64,000 bases of DNA from Avimicrobium caecorum (GTDB lineage: Bacteria > Bacillota > Clostridia > Oscillospirales > Ruminococcaceae), in the NCBI GenBank assembly GCA_904394705.1, contig CAJFNJ010000021.1, positions 62,001 through 126,000 on the forward strand, read 5' to 3'. Below are positions 19,365 to 26,962 of the stretch, piece after piece; the first letter of the stretch is position 1, and each line of letters begins with the position of its first letter. The position numbers and the translations under genes are program-made. The notes under the pieces were generated by a model. It made no database searches. It worked only from the letters and a program-made list of their open reading frames with translations, and was not told the origin of the DNA.

Positions 19365-20504
19365 TTACTCCGCATTTTCTCCGGGCAGTTGGTTACTGTC
19401 TCTAAATACCGGCGGAAGTGCCGCGGCATCCTCCAGCTCCCGGAGCAGGCGCACATTGTTCTGGAGGCGCTCGTTTCCGGGGTCCAGCTCCAGGGCCTGC
19501 AGGGCATATTCCAGCGCCAGGGTATTGCGTCCGATGTTGTAGTATGCCACAGCCATCAGATCCCAGGGCAGACTGCCCCAGGCATCAGCTTCACAGATAT
19601 AAGTACGGGGGCGCTTTGTGATGCGCAGGGCCCTCCCGGCGGCAAAGAGCACGCCATGCCAGTCCTTCTGATAGTAGAGCTCCAGGGCCAGATCGGTGAG
19701 CGGCTCCCGGAGATGGGGCGCTTCGGCTGCGGCCCTGAGATACCACCGGACTGCCTCATCCGGCTGTCCCTTGTGGCTGTAAGAGGAGGCAATGTACCGC
19801 ATGGAGGCCGCCCGCTCATCTGCCCAGAGGGCATTGGGCATGGCAAGATGCTTTTTCAGGGTGCGGATGCAGTCGTCCCAGCGCCGGTAGTAGAAGTATT
19901 CCCGCCCCAGATAGTGGGTGTTGCGGTCGTCGTCCGGGTCCTCCCGCACCGAGAGCTCCAGCAGCGGCAGGTACTGTCCCCGGGATTTGGCAGGGTCAGG
20001 GTGGTGCTCCAGACGCATGCCCGGTGCGTCCACCGTTTTGCCCGGCGTACCTTCTCCGATCCAGCTCAGCACCTCATGCACCGGGTGCGTCCATTTGTAC
20101 CCGTGCCGGGCGTGGATCTTCTCGTACCAGAAGGTCACGCCGTCACTGCCGTCTGCCCGGAAGCTCCACACATAGGGGTAGCGCACCTGGGTCACTCCCG
20201 GCGACCATACCCGCTCCAGTTCCGCCCGCCATCCGGGGAGGAAGTACTCGTCCAGGTCGGTGCAGACGCAGAGATCGGCATCATCGTCCACCAGTTCCAG
20301 GGAGCGGTTCCGGGCCGTATCAAAGCGCCAGGGGGAGAACTGCTCCTCATAGACTCTGGCGCCCCGGCTGCGGAGCTTCTGTACCGTATCATCGGTGGAG
20401 CCGGTATCCAGCACAATGACCCGGTCCGCCTCCTGCATGGAGTCCATCCAGCGGTCCACAAACCCGCTTTCATTTTTACAGATTGCATAAACTACGATTT
20501 TCAT
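19365..20504 (-). CDS. family 2 glycosyltransferase with TPR-like tail
   Basis: A 379-residue protein. The GT-A domain opens MKIVVYAICKNES and has LDTGSTDDTV (about residues 33-42) and a metal-binding DxD in CTDLDEYF (about 87). From about residue 210 the sequence turns into helical TPR-like repeats (for example ALWADERAASMRYIASSY and NIGRNTLALEYALQALELDP). This GT2-TPR layout is common in enzymes that glycosylate proteins. The start ATG 20504 follows GGGAGGC. It sits directly downstream of the collagen-like gene on the same strand, which suggests that protein as a substrate; this is inferred. Confidence 0.85.
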   Translation of the reverse strand: MKIVVYAICKNESGFVDRWMDSMQEADRVIVLDTGSTDDTVQKLRSRGARVYEEQFSPWRFDTARNRSLELVDDDADLCVCTDLDEYFLPGWRAELERVWSPGVTQVRYPYVWSFRADGSDGVTFWYEKIHARHGYKWTHPVHEVLSWIGEGTPGKTVDAPGMRLEHHPDPAKSRGQYLPLLELSVREDPDDDRNTHYLGREYFYYRRWDDCIRTLKKHLAMPNALWADERAASMRYIASSYSHKGQPDEAVRWYLRAAAEAPHLREPLTDLALELYYQKDWHGVLFAAGRALRITKRPRTYICEADAWGSLPWDLMAVAYYNIGRNTLALEYALQALELDPGNERLQNNVRLLRELEDAAALPPVFRDSNQLPGENAE

Positions 20505-20539
20505 CCGCTTGCCTCCCAGTATTTTGATACAGTGCGAAA

Positions 20540-20568
20540 AGACGGACAGCCACACGGACTGTCCGTCT
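20540..20568 (-). terminator. terminator-like hairpin between the collagen-like and glycosyltransferase genes
   Basis: Arms AGACGGACAG/CTGTCCGTCT with a nine-base loop, followed on the minus strand by TTTTCG. The short T-run suggests partial read-through into the glycosyltransferase gene. Confidence 0.5.
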
Positions 20569-20584
20569 GATCACAGCTTGATTG

Positions 20585-21883
20585 TCAGTTGAGTTTCTGG
20601 ATCGTCATAGTCGCGTTGGTCACAGTGGTATTGTCCTCGGTGGAGTTGAGGGTGATGGTGACCGGCGCACTGGTGACATTCACCAGAATGGTTGCGCCGA
20701 CAGTGGCAGGGTCGGAGGTATTGCTGACCTTGGCCTCCTTGACACTGCCGTCGATGGAGGTGCCGTCCTCCTGCAGTTCCAGACCGACATTGCCGGTGGA
20801 GGAGGTATTGGTTACCACCGCCGAGTAGGTGATGCGGTAGAGACCATTCTGGGTCAGCGAGAAGTCTGCCGAGCTGGCGGAGTGGGTGATGTCACTGCCC
20901 TCTTCTACCTGGTTGGTGTCGAAGGTGATGTCATCTCCGGTGCTGGCAGCGGTCTGCGAGCCGGTGTTGGTGGCATAGAGGGCATTCACAGCCGGTGCGG
21001 CGCCCTGCGGACCGGTGGGGCCAGTGGGGCCGGTAGGACCTTCCGCACCCTGGGCGCCGGCAGAACCGGCAGGACCCTGGAGACCCTGCTGTCCCTGGGG
21101 ACCAGTGGGCCCGGTAGGACCTTCCGCACCGGTGGGGCCGGTGGGTCCTGCTACGCCCTGCTGACCCTGAGGGCCGGTAGGACCAGTGGGGCCAGTGGGA
21201 CCCTCAGTGCCCTGCAGACCAGTCGGGCCCTGGAGACCCTGCTGCCCCTGCGGTCCAGTGGGACCGGTAGGGCCGGTCGGTCCGGCAGACCCGGTGGGAC
21301 CGGCAACGCTGATGAGGTTGTAATCCGGGGAAGAACCCGGTGTGCCGGTGGGATTATCCACAGCGGCCTGATACAGCGAGCCATTGTAGAACAGCATGGA
21401 ACCACGGGGATAGGGGAAGCCAGGGGTGAAGGAAGTTACAGTTTCCAGGCCGGCACCGGCAGGACCGATGGGGCCGGTAGAGCCAGTGGGACCAGTCGGG
21501 CCCTGGGGACCGGTCGGGCCGGTGGGACCCATGGGGCCGGTCATACCCATTTCGCCCTGAACGCCCTGGAGACCCTGCGGTCCCTGAGGGCCCTGCGGAC
21601 CCTGGGGACCCTGAGGGCCGGTAGCACCCTGGGGAATCACAAAGTTGAGGACAGGATTCTGCGGAGTGCCGCTGTTGGTGACCTGTGCTTCGGTACCCGG
21701 GGCGCCGGTGATGGTAGTGCCGATGGTGATGGTATCCGGACAGACGGGTGTGCAGGGACAGCCGGGCATACCGCAGCAGGAATTGCCGCAGTTCTGGCAG
21801 GAATTGCCGCAATCCTGACAGGAGTTACCGCAGCTGTCGGGGCAGAACCCGGATGAACAGCCGGTATTTCTGAAAATATTCAT
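20585..21883 (-). CDS. collagen-like triple-helix repeat protein (BclA-like)
   Basis: A 432-residue protein in four parts. First comes a Cys-rich head (residues 8-50) with three CGNSCxx repeats. Collagen-like G-x-y blocks follow at about 86-144 and 195-294, dominated by GPT, GPQ and GQQ triplets and split by a Tyr/Pro-rich insert. The tail (295-432) is a beta-rich domain resembling the TNF-like trimerisation domain of BclA. No conventional signal peptide is visible. Such proteins form the hair-like surface of spores, and Thr in GPT is a typical O-glycan site. The start follows AAAGGAGC; an upstream AC-N16-CATANNNTA element resembles a sigma-K promoter. Spore-surface location is inferred. Confidence 0.85.
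   Translation of the reverse strand: MNIFRNTGCSSGFCPDSCGNSCQDCGNSCQNCGNSCCGMPGCPCTPVCPDTITIGTTITGAPGTEAQVTNSGTPQNPVLNFVIPQGATGPQGPQGPQGPQGPQGLQGVQGEMGMTGPMGPTGPTGPQGPTGPTGSTGPIGPAGAGLETVTSFTPGFPYPRGSMLFYNGSLYQAAVDNPTGTPGSSPDYNLISVAGPTGSAGPTGPTGPTGPQGQQGLQGPTGLQGTEGPTGPTGPTGPQGQQGVAGPTGPTGAEGPTGPTGPQGQQGLQGPAGSAGAQGAEGPTGPTGPTGPQGAAPAVNALYATNTGSQTAASTGDDITFDTNQVEEGSDITHSASSADFSLTQNGLYRITYSAVVTNTSSTGNVGLELQEDGTSIDGSVKEAKVSNTSDPATVGATILVNVTSAPVTITLNSTEDNTTVTNATMTIQKLN
20989..21613. repeat. tandem G-x-y codon repeats inside the collagen-like gene
   Basis: Degenerate nine-base units coding GPT/GPQ triplets in two blocks, interrupted at about 21303-21452. Runs of GGGCC/GGACC on the plus strand make this DNA prone to slippage and length variation. 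Confidence 0.75.
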
Positions 21884-21939
21884 AGCAAGCTCCTTTTGTG
21901 TGGATTTACGCGGCAGCAGCATTGCCCCGCGCCTATCAC

Positions 21940-21969
21940 TATGATATGCGGCAGGAGAAAAAAGGTTCC
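21940..21969 (-). promoter_or_regulatory. possible sigma-K/sigma-E promoter of the collagen-like gene
   Basis: On the minus strand GAACC (21964-21968) lies 16 bases before CATATCATA (21940-21948), fitting AC-N16-CATANNNTA, the mother-cell sigma pattern. No TTGACA/TATAAT pair is seen in this gap. Confidence 0.35.
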
Positions 21970-22069
21970 ATCGTTCTCAGATTCCGGAAAATTCTTTCGG
22001 AAAACTGGAAGAAACAGCGCGTTTGGGTTATAATGGAACCAGCACAGGGCAGAAGGGAGCGGATGGGCG

Positions 22070-22597
22070 ATGGAGATTCGGGTGCGCCGGGCAGAAACAG
22101 GGGATCTGGACGGGATCGAAGAGCTCTATGGACGGGCAGGCGACGCGGAAGAGGGCCGTCTGGATGGCTCCCGGTGGAAACGGGGCGTCTATCCGCTGCG
22201 GCAGGATGCCCAGGAGGGACTGGAAGCCGGCGCGCTCTACATTGCGGAGCTGGACGGACAGATCGCCGGCTCGGTGATCCTCCGGCGGGAGCAGGACAGT
22301 GCCTGCCGGCAGGCCAGCTGGCAGATTCCCTTTGAGGCGCCGGTCTTTGTGGTGCACACCCTGGCAGTGGACCCGGCATACCGGCACCGGGGCGTAGGAC
22401 GGGCACTGCTCCGCCACGCCGCTGAAATGGGCAGGGAAGCGGGGCTGCAGGCCATCCGCCTGGATGTCTATGAGGAAAACAGCACTGCCATCGGGTTCTA
22501 TGAGGCCTGCGGGTATCACTGCTGTGGACGCATCGATCTGGGGCTGGAGGAAGTCTATGGCCTCAAGTGGTACTATGCCTATGAAAAGCTGCTCTGA
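22070..22597 (+). CDS. GNAT family N-acetyltransferase
   Basis: A 175-residue GNAT enzyme. The acetyl-CoA motif is VHTLAVDPAYRHRGVGRALLRHA (A motif, about residues 93-115), and the C-terminal NSTAIGFYEACGY (about 143-155) is the usual substrate-side motif. The acceptor cannot be told. The start ATG 22070 is preceded by AAGGGAGCGG; an ATG six bases upstream is a minor alternative. A TATAAT lies at 22029-22034. Confidence 0.85.
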   Translation: MEIRVRRAETGDLDGIEELYGRAGDAEEGRLDGSRWKRGVYPLRQDAQEGLEAGALYIAELDGQIAGSVILRREQDSACRQASWQIPFEAPVFVVHTLAVDPAYRHRGVGRALLRHAAEMGREAGLQAIRLDVYEENSTAIGFYEACGYHCCGRIDLGLEEVYGLKWYYAYEKLL

Positions 22598-22633
22598 AGC
22601 GGGATTTTTCGCGAAAAAACTTTGAAAAATGGC

Positions 22634-22662
22634 TTGCATCCGGAAATGGATTGTGCTATTAT
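22634..22662 (+). promoter_or_regulatory. promoter of rplS
   Basis: TTGCAT (22634-22639), 17 bases, TATTAT (22657-22662). Confidence 0.65.
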
Positions 22663-22667
22663 ATTAC

Positions 22668-22798
22668 AGCATACTATGACCGCAGGGGCCAAAATGGCGT
22701 CTGCGGGGTTTGATGCCCCGCCAAACAGGCGGTGACATTAAAGCAGGCGGTCCTCTGCCGTGATCGGGAATGAACGCTTGTATATTTCAAGGAGGATG
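22668..22798 (+). promoter_or_regulatory. structured leader of rplS (L19 leader candidate)
   Basis: Three consecutive or overlapping hairpins can be drawn: CCGCAG/CTGCGG (22680-22706), GGGG/CCCC (22705-22719) and CCGCC/GGCGG (22718-22732). The second shares bases with both others, so alternative folds are possible. Firmicute rplS genes are known to carry an L19-binding autoregulatory leader; assignment here rests on position and structure. Confidence 0.5.
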
Positions 22799-22804
22799 TA
22801 ACAA

Positions 22805-23146
22805 ATGGACGCACTGAAGCTCATGGCAGAAAGCTGCATGAAGAAGGACCTTCCGGTCGTAAACGTTGGTGACACTGTTCGTGTCGGCGTTAAGATCAAG
22901 GAAGGCGACAGAGAGAGAATCCAGGCCTTTGAGGGTACTGTAATCGCCAAGAAGCACGGCGGTATCGCTGAGACCTTCACTGTACGCAGAGTTGCTCACG
23001 GCGTTGGTATCGAGAGAGTATTCCCCATTCATTCCCCCGCTGTTGCCAGCGTGGAAGTGATCCGCAGCGGTAAGGTTCGCAGAGCTAAGCTCTACTACCT
23101 GAGAGACCGTGTGGGCAAGGCTGCCAAGGTCAAGGAAGTCAAGTAA
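22805..23146 (+). CDS. rplS: 50S ribosomal protein L19
   Basis: A 113-residue L19 with the diagnostic VGDTVRVGVKIKEGDRERIQ and FEGTVIAKKHGGIAETFTVRR, ending in LYYLRDRVGKAAKVKE. It sits at the 30S-50S interface. The AAGGAGG site is strong. rbgA (ylqF) is next, as in many Firmicutes, but trmD/rimM do not precede it here. Confidence 0.98.
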   Translation: MDALKLMAESCMKKDLPVVNVGDTVRVGVKIKEGDRERIQAFEGTVIAKKHGGIAETFTVRRVAHGVGIERVFPIHSPAVASVEVIRSGKVRRAKLYYLRDRVGKAAKVKEVK

Positions 23147-23161
23147 ATTCTGTGACGGCAA

Positions 23162-23190
23162 AGAGGAGCTTGTTAAAAGCTCCTTTTTTG
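23162..23190 (+). terminator. terminator of rplS
   Basis: AGGAGCTT-gttaa-AAGCTCCT followed by T6. Confidence 0.8.
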
Positions 23191-23278
23191 TTTTTATCCG
23201 AAAAATGTCTATACAAGTTTCGGGATTTACGGTAGAATAATAGGATAGAGAATTGATATTTTAAGGGGAGTTTCAGAT

Positions 23279-24190
23279 ATGATAGATGCACAGTCCATCC
23301 AGTGGTTCCCCGGGCACATGGCAAAAACCCGCCGTCTGATGGCAGCCAACCTCAAGATGGTGGATATTGTGGTGGAGATCACTGATGCCCGGATTCCCCA
23401 GAGCAGCCGGAACCCGGAAATTGACCGGATGCTGGGTCAGAAGCCCCGGCTGATCCTGCTCAACAAATGCGATGTGGCAGATCCCAACCTCACAGCCCGG
23501 TGGTGTGAATACTACCGTTCCAAGGGGATTCTGGCCATTCCCACCGACTGCAAGAGCGGTCGGGGGCTGAATGAAATCATTCCCGGTGCCCGTCAGGTGC
23601 TGGATGAAGTGATGAAGCGCCGGGAGGCCAAGGGGCTTTCCCAGAAGCTGCTTCGCATGATGATCGTGGGTATTCCCAATGTGGGCAAGAGCTCGCTGAT
23701 CAACAAGCTGGCCGGCAGCAAGCGGGCCAAGGTGGAGGACCGTCCCGGTGTCACCCGCGGCAAGCAGTGGGTGAGCATCGGCGGCGGTGTGGAGCTGCTG
23801 GATATGCCCGGTGTCCTCTGGCCCAAGTTCGATGACAAGGAGGTCGGTGAAAAGCTGGCCTATATCGGCTCCATCAAGGACGAGATCCTGGACATCGAGC
23901 ACCTGGCAATGCGTTTCCTGCAGACCGTGGCGGAGAATTATCCCAAGCTGCTCTGCGCCCGCTACAATCTCACTCTCGAGGAGATCGAGGGCAAGGATGG
24001 TTTTGACCTGCTGGAGCTGGTGGGCCGCAAGCGCGGAATGCTGCAGTCCGGCGGCGTAGTGAATACCGAGCGGGCTGTCATCATGCTGCTGGACGAGTTC
24101 CGGGGCGGAAAGCTGGGGCGCATCACCCTGGAAAAGCCGCCGAAGTTCACACCGGCTGCCAGGGAACAGGAGCAGGACGATGCTGAGTAG
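23279..24190 (+). CDS. rbgA: ribosome biogenesis GTPase RbgA/YlqF
   Basis: A 303-residue circularly permuted GTPase: G4 NKCD (about residue 62) comes before G1 GIPNVGKSS (about 131) and G3 DMPG (about 178). The start, IQWFPGHMAKTRR, is diagnostic. RbgA drives a late step in 50S assembly. It overlaps the next gene by 11 bases, so the phosphatase is probably co-translated. Confidence 0.95.
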   Translation: MIDAQSIQWFPGHMAKTRRLMAANLKMVDIVVEITDARIPQSSRNPEIDRMLGQKPRLILLNKCDVADPNLTARWCEYYRSKGILAIPTDCKSGRGLNEIIPGARQVLDEVMKRREAKGLSQKLLRMMIVGIPNVGKSSLINKLAGSKRAKVEDRPGVTRGKQWVSIGGGVELLDMPGVLWPKFDDKEVGEKLAYIGSIKDEILDIEHLAMRFLQTVAENYPKLLCARYNLTLEEIEGKDGFDLLELVGRKRGMLQSGGVVNTERAVIMLLDEFRGGKLGRITLEKPPKFTPAAREQEQDDAE

Positions 24191-25007
24191 TTCCACACAC
24201 AACCACACCGCCTGGTGCGACGGCAAGAATACCCCGGAGGAGATGGTGGAAGCAGCCTGGAAACTGGGGTTCACTGACCTGGGTTTTTCCGGGCATACCT
24301 ATGTGGACTTTGCCGACTTCGGCATCCGGGACGAGCTGGCCTATGCGGCTATGCTCCGGCAGCTGGGCGAACAGTTCGCCGGCAGAATGCGGATCGCCGT
24401 AGGCATCGAACACGACTGGTACTATCCGGTGCGGCACCGGGAGGCATTCGATTATATCATCGGCTCGGTGCATGAGATCCAGAGTCCGGACACCGGCAAG
24501 CGGTACATCATCGACGGCCCGGCTTCCTATGCCGAAGCATGCCGGGACGAAGCCTTCGGCGGCGATGGCCTTGCCATGGTCCGGCGGTTCTACGAGATCA
24601 CGGCGGAAAATGCCGAGCAGTACCGTCCGGACATCATCGGACATTTTGACCTTATTATAAAGAATAACGCAGGCGGACGCCTGTTTGACGAGGAGAGCCG
24701 GCAGTACCGGCAGGCGGCACTGGAAAGTCTTCACCGCTGTCTGGATACCAGTGCGGTGTTTGAACTCAACACCGGCGGGATCTTCCGGAAGTATCGCAGC
24801 ACGCCTTATCCGGCGGATTTTCTGCTGCGGGAGCTGTGCGCAAAGCATGCCCGCATAACCGTCAATGCCGACGCCCATGAGACAGCGGCGCTGCGGTTCT
24901 GGTTTGACGAGGCGCTGGAGCTGCTGGAAACAGTGGGTTTCGGAAGCGTCTGGGTATGGGAAAACGGCGGATTCCGGGAGAGAGGCATCCGGGATCTGCG
25001 GCGATAA
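24180..25007 (+). CDS. PHP-domain histidinol phosphatase-like protein
   Basis: A 275-residue PHP hydrolase. Metal ligands are visible in order: HNHTAWCDG near the N-terminus, SGHT, GIEHD, GSVHEI, GHFDL and the C-terminal NADAHE. This HisK-type family dephosphorylates histidinol phosphate, but no his genes lie nearby. Because it sits between rbgA and rnhB, another sugar or nucleotide phosphate is also possible. GGAGCAGGACG precedes the ATG inside rbgA. Confidence 0.82.
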   Translation: MLSSSTHNHTAWCDGKNTPEEMVEAAWKLGFTDLGFSGHTYVDFADFGIRDELAYAAMLRQLGEQFAGRMRIAVGIEHDWYYPVRHREAFDYIIGSVHEIQSPDTGKRYIIDGPASYAEACRDEAFGGDGLAMVRRFYEITAENAEQYRPDIIGHFDLIIKNNAGGRLFDEESRQYRQAALESLHRCLDTSAVFELNTGGIFRKYRSTPYPADFLLRELCAKHARITVNADAHETAALRFWFDEALELLETVGFGSVWVWENGGFRERGIRDLRR

Positions 25008-25018
25008 GGAGAGAGAAG

Positions 25019-25627
25019 ATGGCAGAACTGACATTGGACCGGGAGTATCATGCCAAAGGCATCCAGCTGCTCTGCGGCGTGGATGAAGCCGGACGCGGTC
25101 CGCTGGCTGGTCCGGTATTCGCGGCGGCAGTGATCCTGCCGGCGGACAAGGAGATCCCCGGGCTCAACGACTCCAAGAAGCTCTCGGAAAAGAAGAGGGA
25201 AGCCCTCTATGATGTGATCCGGCAGGAGGCACTGGCTTACTGTGTTGCCTCCGCCAGTGAAGCGGAGATCGACGAGCTCAATATCCTCGGCGCCACCTTC
25301 CTGGCAATGCACCGGGCGGTGGAGGGACTCTCCCAGGTGCCGGAACTGGTGCTGGTGGACGGCAACCAGGACCCCAGGCTGGGACTTCCCACCGAAACGG
25401 TCATCAAGGGGGACGGACAGTCCCAGGCCATTGCGGCGGCTTCCATTCTGGCGAAGGTGTCCCGGGACCGCTATATGCTGGAACTGGATCAGCAGTATCC
25501 GGAATATGATTTCAAAAAGCACAAGGGCTATCCCACCAAGGAGCATTACGAACGGCTGACCGAATACGGCATTTCGCCGGTTCACCGCCGCAGTTTCCTG
25601 AAGAAGTTCACCGGAGGGCGGTCATGA
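25019..25627 (+). CDS. rnhB: ribonuclease HII
   Basis: A 202-residue RNase HII with the acidic active site VDEAGRGPLAGPV (Asp-Glu, about residues 22-34), Asp in LVDGN, and DxxxxxHKGY-type DFKKHKGYPTKEH. It removes ribonucleotides from DNA. Start ATG 25019 follows AAGGAGAG; the longer upstream frame only overlaps the previous gene. It overlaps yraN by four bases. Confidence 0.95.
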   Translation: MAELTLDREYHAKGIQLLCGVDEAGRGPLAGPVFAAAVILPADKEIPGLNDSKKLSEKKREALYDVIRQEALAYCVASASEAEIDELNILGATFLAMHRAVEGLSQVPELVLVDGNQDPRLGLPTETVIKGDGQSQAIAAASILAKVSRDRYMLELDQQYPEYDFKKHKGYPTKEHYERLTEYGISPVHRRSFLKKFTGGRS

Positions 25628-26004
25628 ATGCCTTAGGGCGGTTCGGCGAGGACCATGCGGCCCGCTGGCTGCAGGAGTCCGGATGTACCGTCCTGGAACG
25701 GGGCTGGCGCTTCGGACACGGGGAGATCGACCTCATCATACTGGATGGGGAGGATCTTGCCTTTGTGGAGGTCAAGACCCGCAGCCCGGACTATCTGGTG
25801 CGTCCGGCAGAGGCCGTGGGGTCAGCCAAGCGCCGCAAACTCATAGAAACTGCCCTGTACTATACCATGGAGCATCCGGAGTATTCCGGCTATCAGCCCC
25901 GGTTCGATGTGATGGAGATCGTCGCACAGCCGGCGGACGGCAGCTGGAGCATTCTGGAACAGGCCTACTGGAAAGGAGCGTTTGATGTCAATGGATCTCT
26001 TTGA
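25624..26004 (+). CDS. YraN/UPF0102 family nuclease-like protein
   Basis: A 126-residue protein with the restriction-endonuclease-like core GHGEIDLIILDGEDLAFVEV followed by KTR, the D-ExK pattern. The rnhB-yraN order is widespread. The biological substrate is not known. Start ATG overlaps the rnhB stop (ATGA). Confidence 0.9.
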   Translation: MNALGRFGEDHAARWLQESGCTVLERGWRFGHGEIDLIILDGEDLAFVEVKTRSPDYLVRPAEAVGSAKRRKLIETALYYTMEHPEYSGYQPRFDVMEIVAQPADGSWSILEQAYWKGAFDVNGSL

Positions 26005-26917
26005 TTTGCACTGTGATACCATTACTGTCTGCAGTTCCAAAAATCTGGAGCTGCGCCGCAATGATCTGCATATCAGCCTGGAGCGTCTGCCGGCTGGGAG
26101 CCGGTGGGGCCAGGCATTTGCCATCTTTGTCCCGGATGAGCTCCGGGGCGAAAAGGCGGTGGAGTTTTTCCGGGAGAATGTCCGGTTCTTCCGGGCCGAG
26201 ATGGTGAAGAACGCCGACCGCATTGTCCAGGCTTCTGATTATCAGGAGATCATGCAGGCGTTTGACGATGGAAAGTTCGCTGCCATTCTGACTGTGGAAG
26301 GCGGCGCCGCTCTGGGCGGACAGCTGGAAATGCTCGACGAGCTTCGGAACTGCGGCGTGCGGATGCTCACGCTCACCTGGAACGGGGAAAATGAGCTGGG
26401 CAGCGGCTCGGATACCCACAAGGGCCTGACTCCCTTTGGCATCGAGGCGGTGCGCCGGATGGAGGAGCTGGGCATCCTGGTGGATGTATCCCACCTCAAT
26501 GACGAGGGTTTTGCCGACCTCTGCAAGGTGGCGACCAAGCCCTTTATCGCCACCCATTCCAACAGCCGGACCATCTGCAATCACTCCCGGAACCTCACCG
26601 ATGAACAGTTCTGTGCCATCCGGGACCGGGGCGGTCTGGTGGGGCTCAACTATTACCGCTACTTTATTAAAGAGGACGGCATTTCGAAGGATATAGATGA
26701 TCTGCTGGCCCATGTCCGGCATTTCCTGAGCCTGGGCGGAGAGGATATCCTCTGCTGCGGCTCCGACTTTGACGGCGCCGAGATCCCGAATTATCTGAAC
26801 GGCCTGGATCGGGTGGAAAACTTCCGGCAGGCTCTGCTGGACAGCGGCATCTCCCCGGAGATCACTCAGAAGATCCTGTTTGAGAATGCCCGCCGCTTCT
26901 TTGAGAAAAATCTGTAA
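25985..26917 (+). CDS. membrane dipeptidase (renal dipeptidase family M19)
   Basis: A 310-residue zinc dipeptidase. Metal ligands are seen in DLHCDT, LTVEGGAAL, THSNSRTICNHSRN and CCGSDFDG. M19 enzymes cleave dipeptides, including some D-amino-acid ones. No signal peptide is present, so it is cytoplasmic. I start at ATG 25985, six bases after AAGGAG; a TTG at 25982 and ATG at 25991 are alternatives. It overlaps the end of yraN. Confidence 0.9.
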   Translation: MSMDLFDLHCDTITVCSSKNLELRRNDLHISLERLPAGSRWGQAFAIFVPDELRGEKAVEFFRENVRFFRAEMVKNADRIVQASDYQEIMQAFDDGKFAAILTVEGGAALGGQLEMLDELRNCGVRMLTLTWNGENELGSGSDTHKGLTPFGIEAVRRMEELGILVDVSHLNDEGFADLCKVATKPFIATHSNSRTICNHSRNLTDEQFCAIRDRGGLVGLNYYRYFIKEDGISKDIDDLLAHVRHFLSLGGEDILCCGSDFDGAEIPNYLNGLDRVENFRQALLDSGISPEITQKILFENARRFFEKNL

Positions 26918-26962
26918 CCCTTTTACATACCGCAACTGCTTGCAAATGCTTGGAGGTACATT

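Noticed and set aside
20989..21613. Repetitive DNA that could suggest a CRISPR array or VNTR
   Set aside because: Units are nine-base codon triplets in frame with a collagen-like protein; there are no uniform repeats with unique spacers and no cas genes.
20582..21856. Plus-strand Gly/Ala/Arg-rich frame across the collagen-like gene
   Set aside because: Open only because the G-x-y codon repeats lack stops in reverse; the minus frame has a start, a ribosome binding site and recognisable domains.
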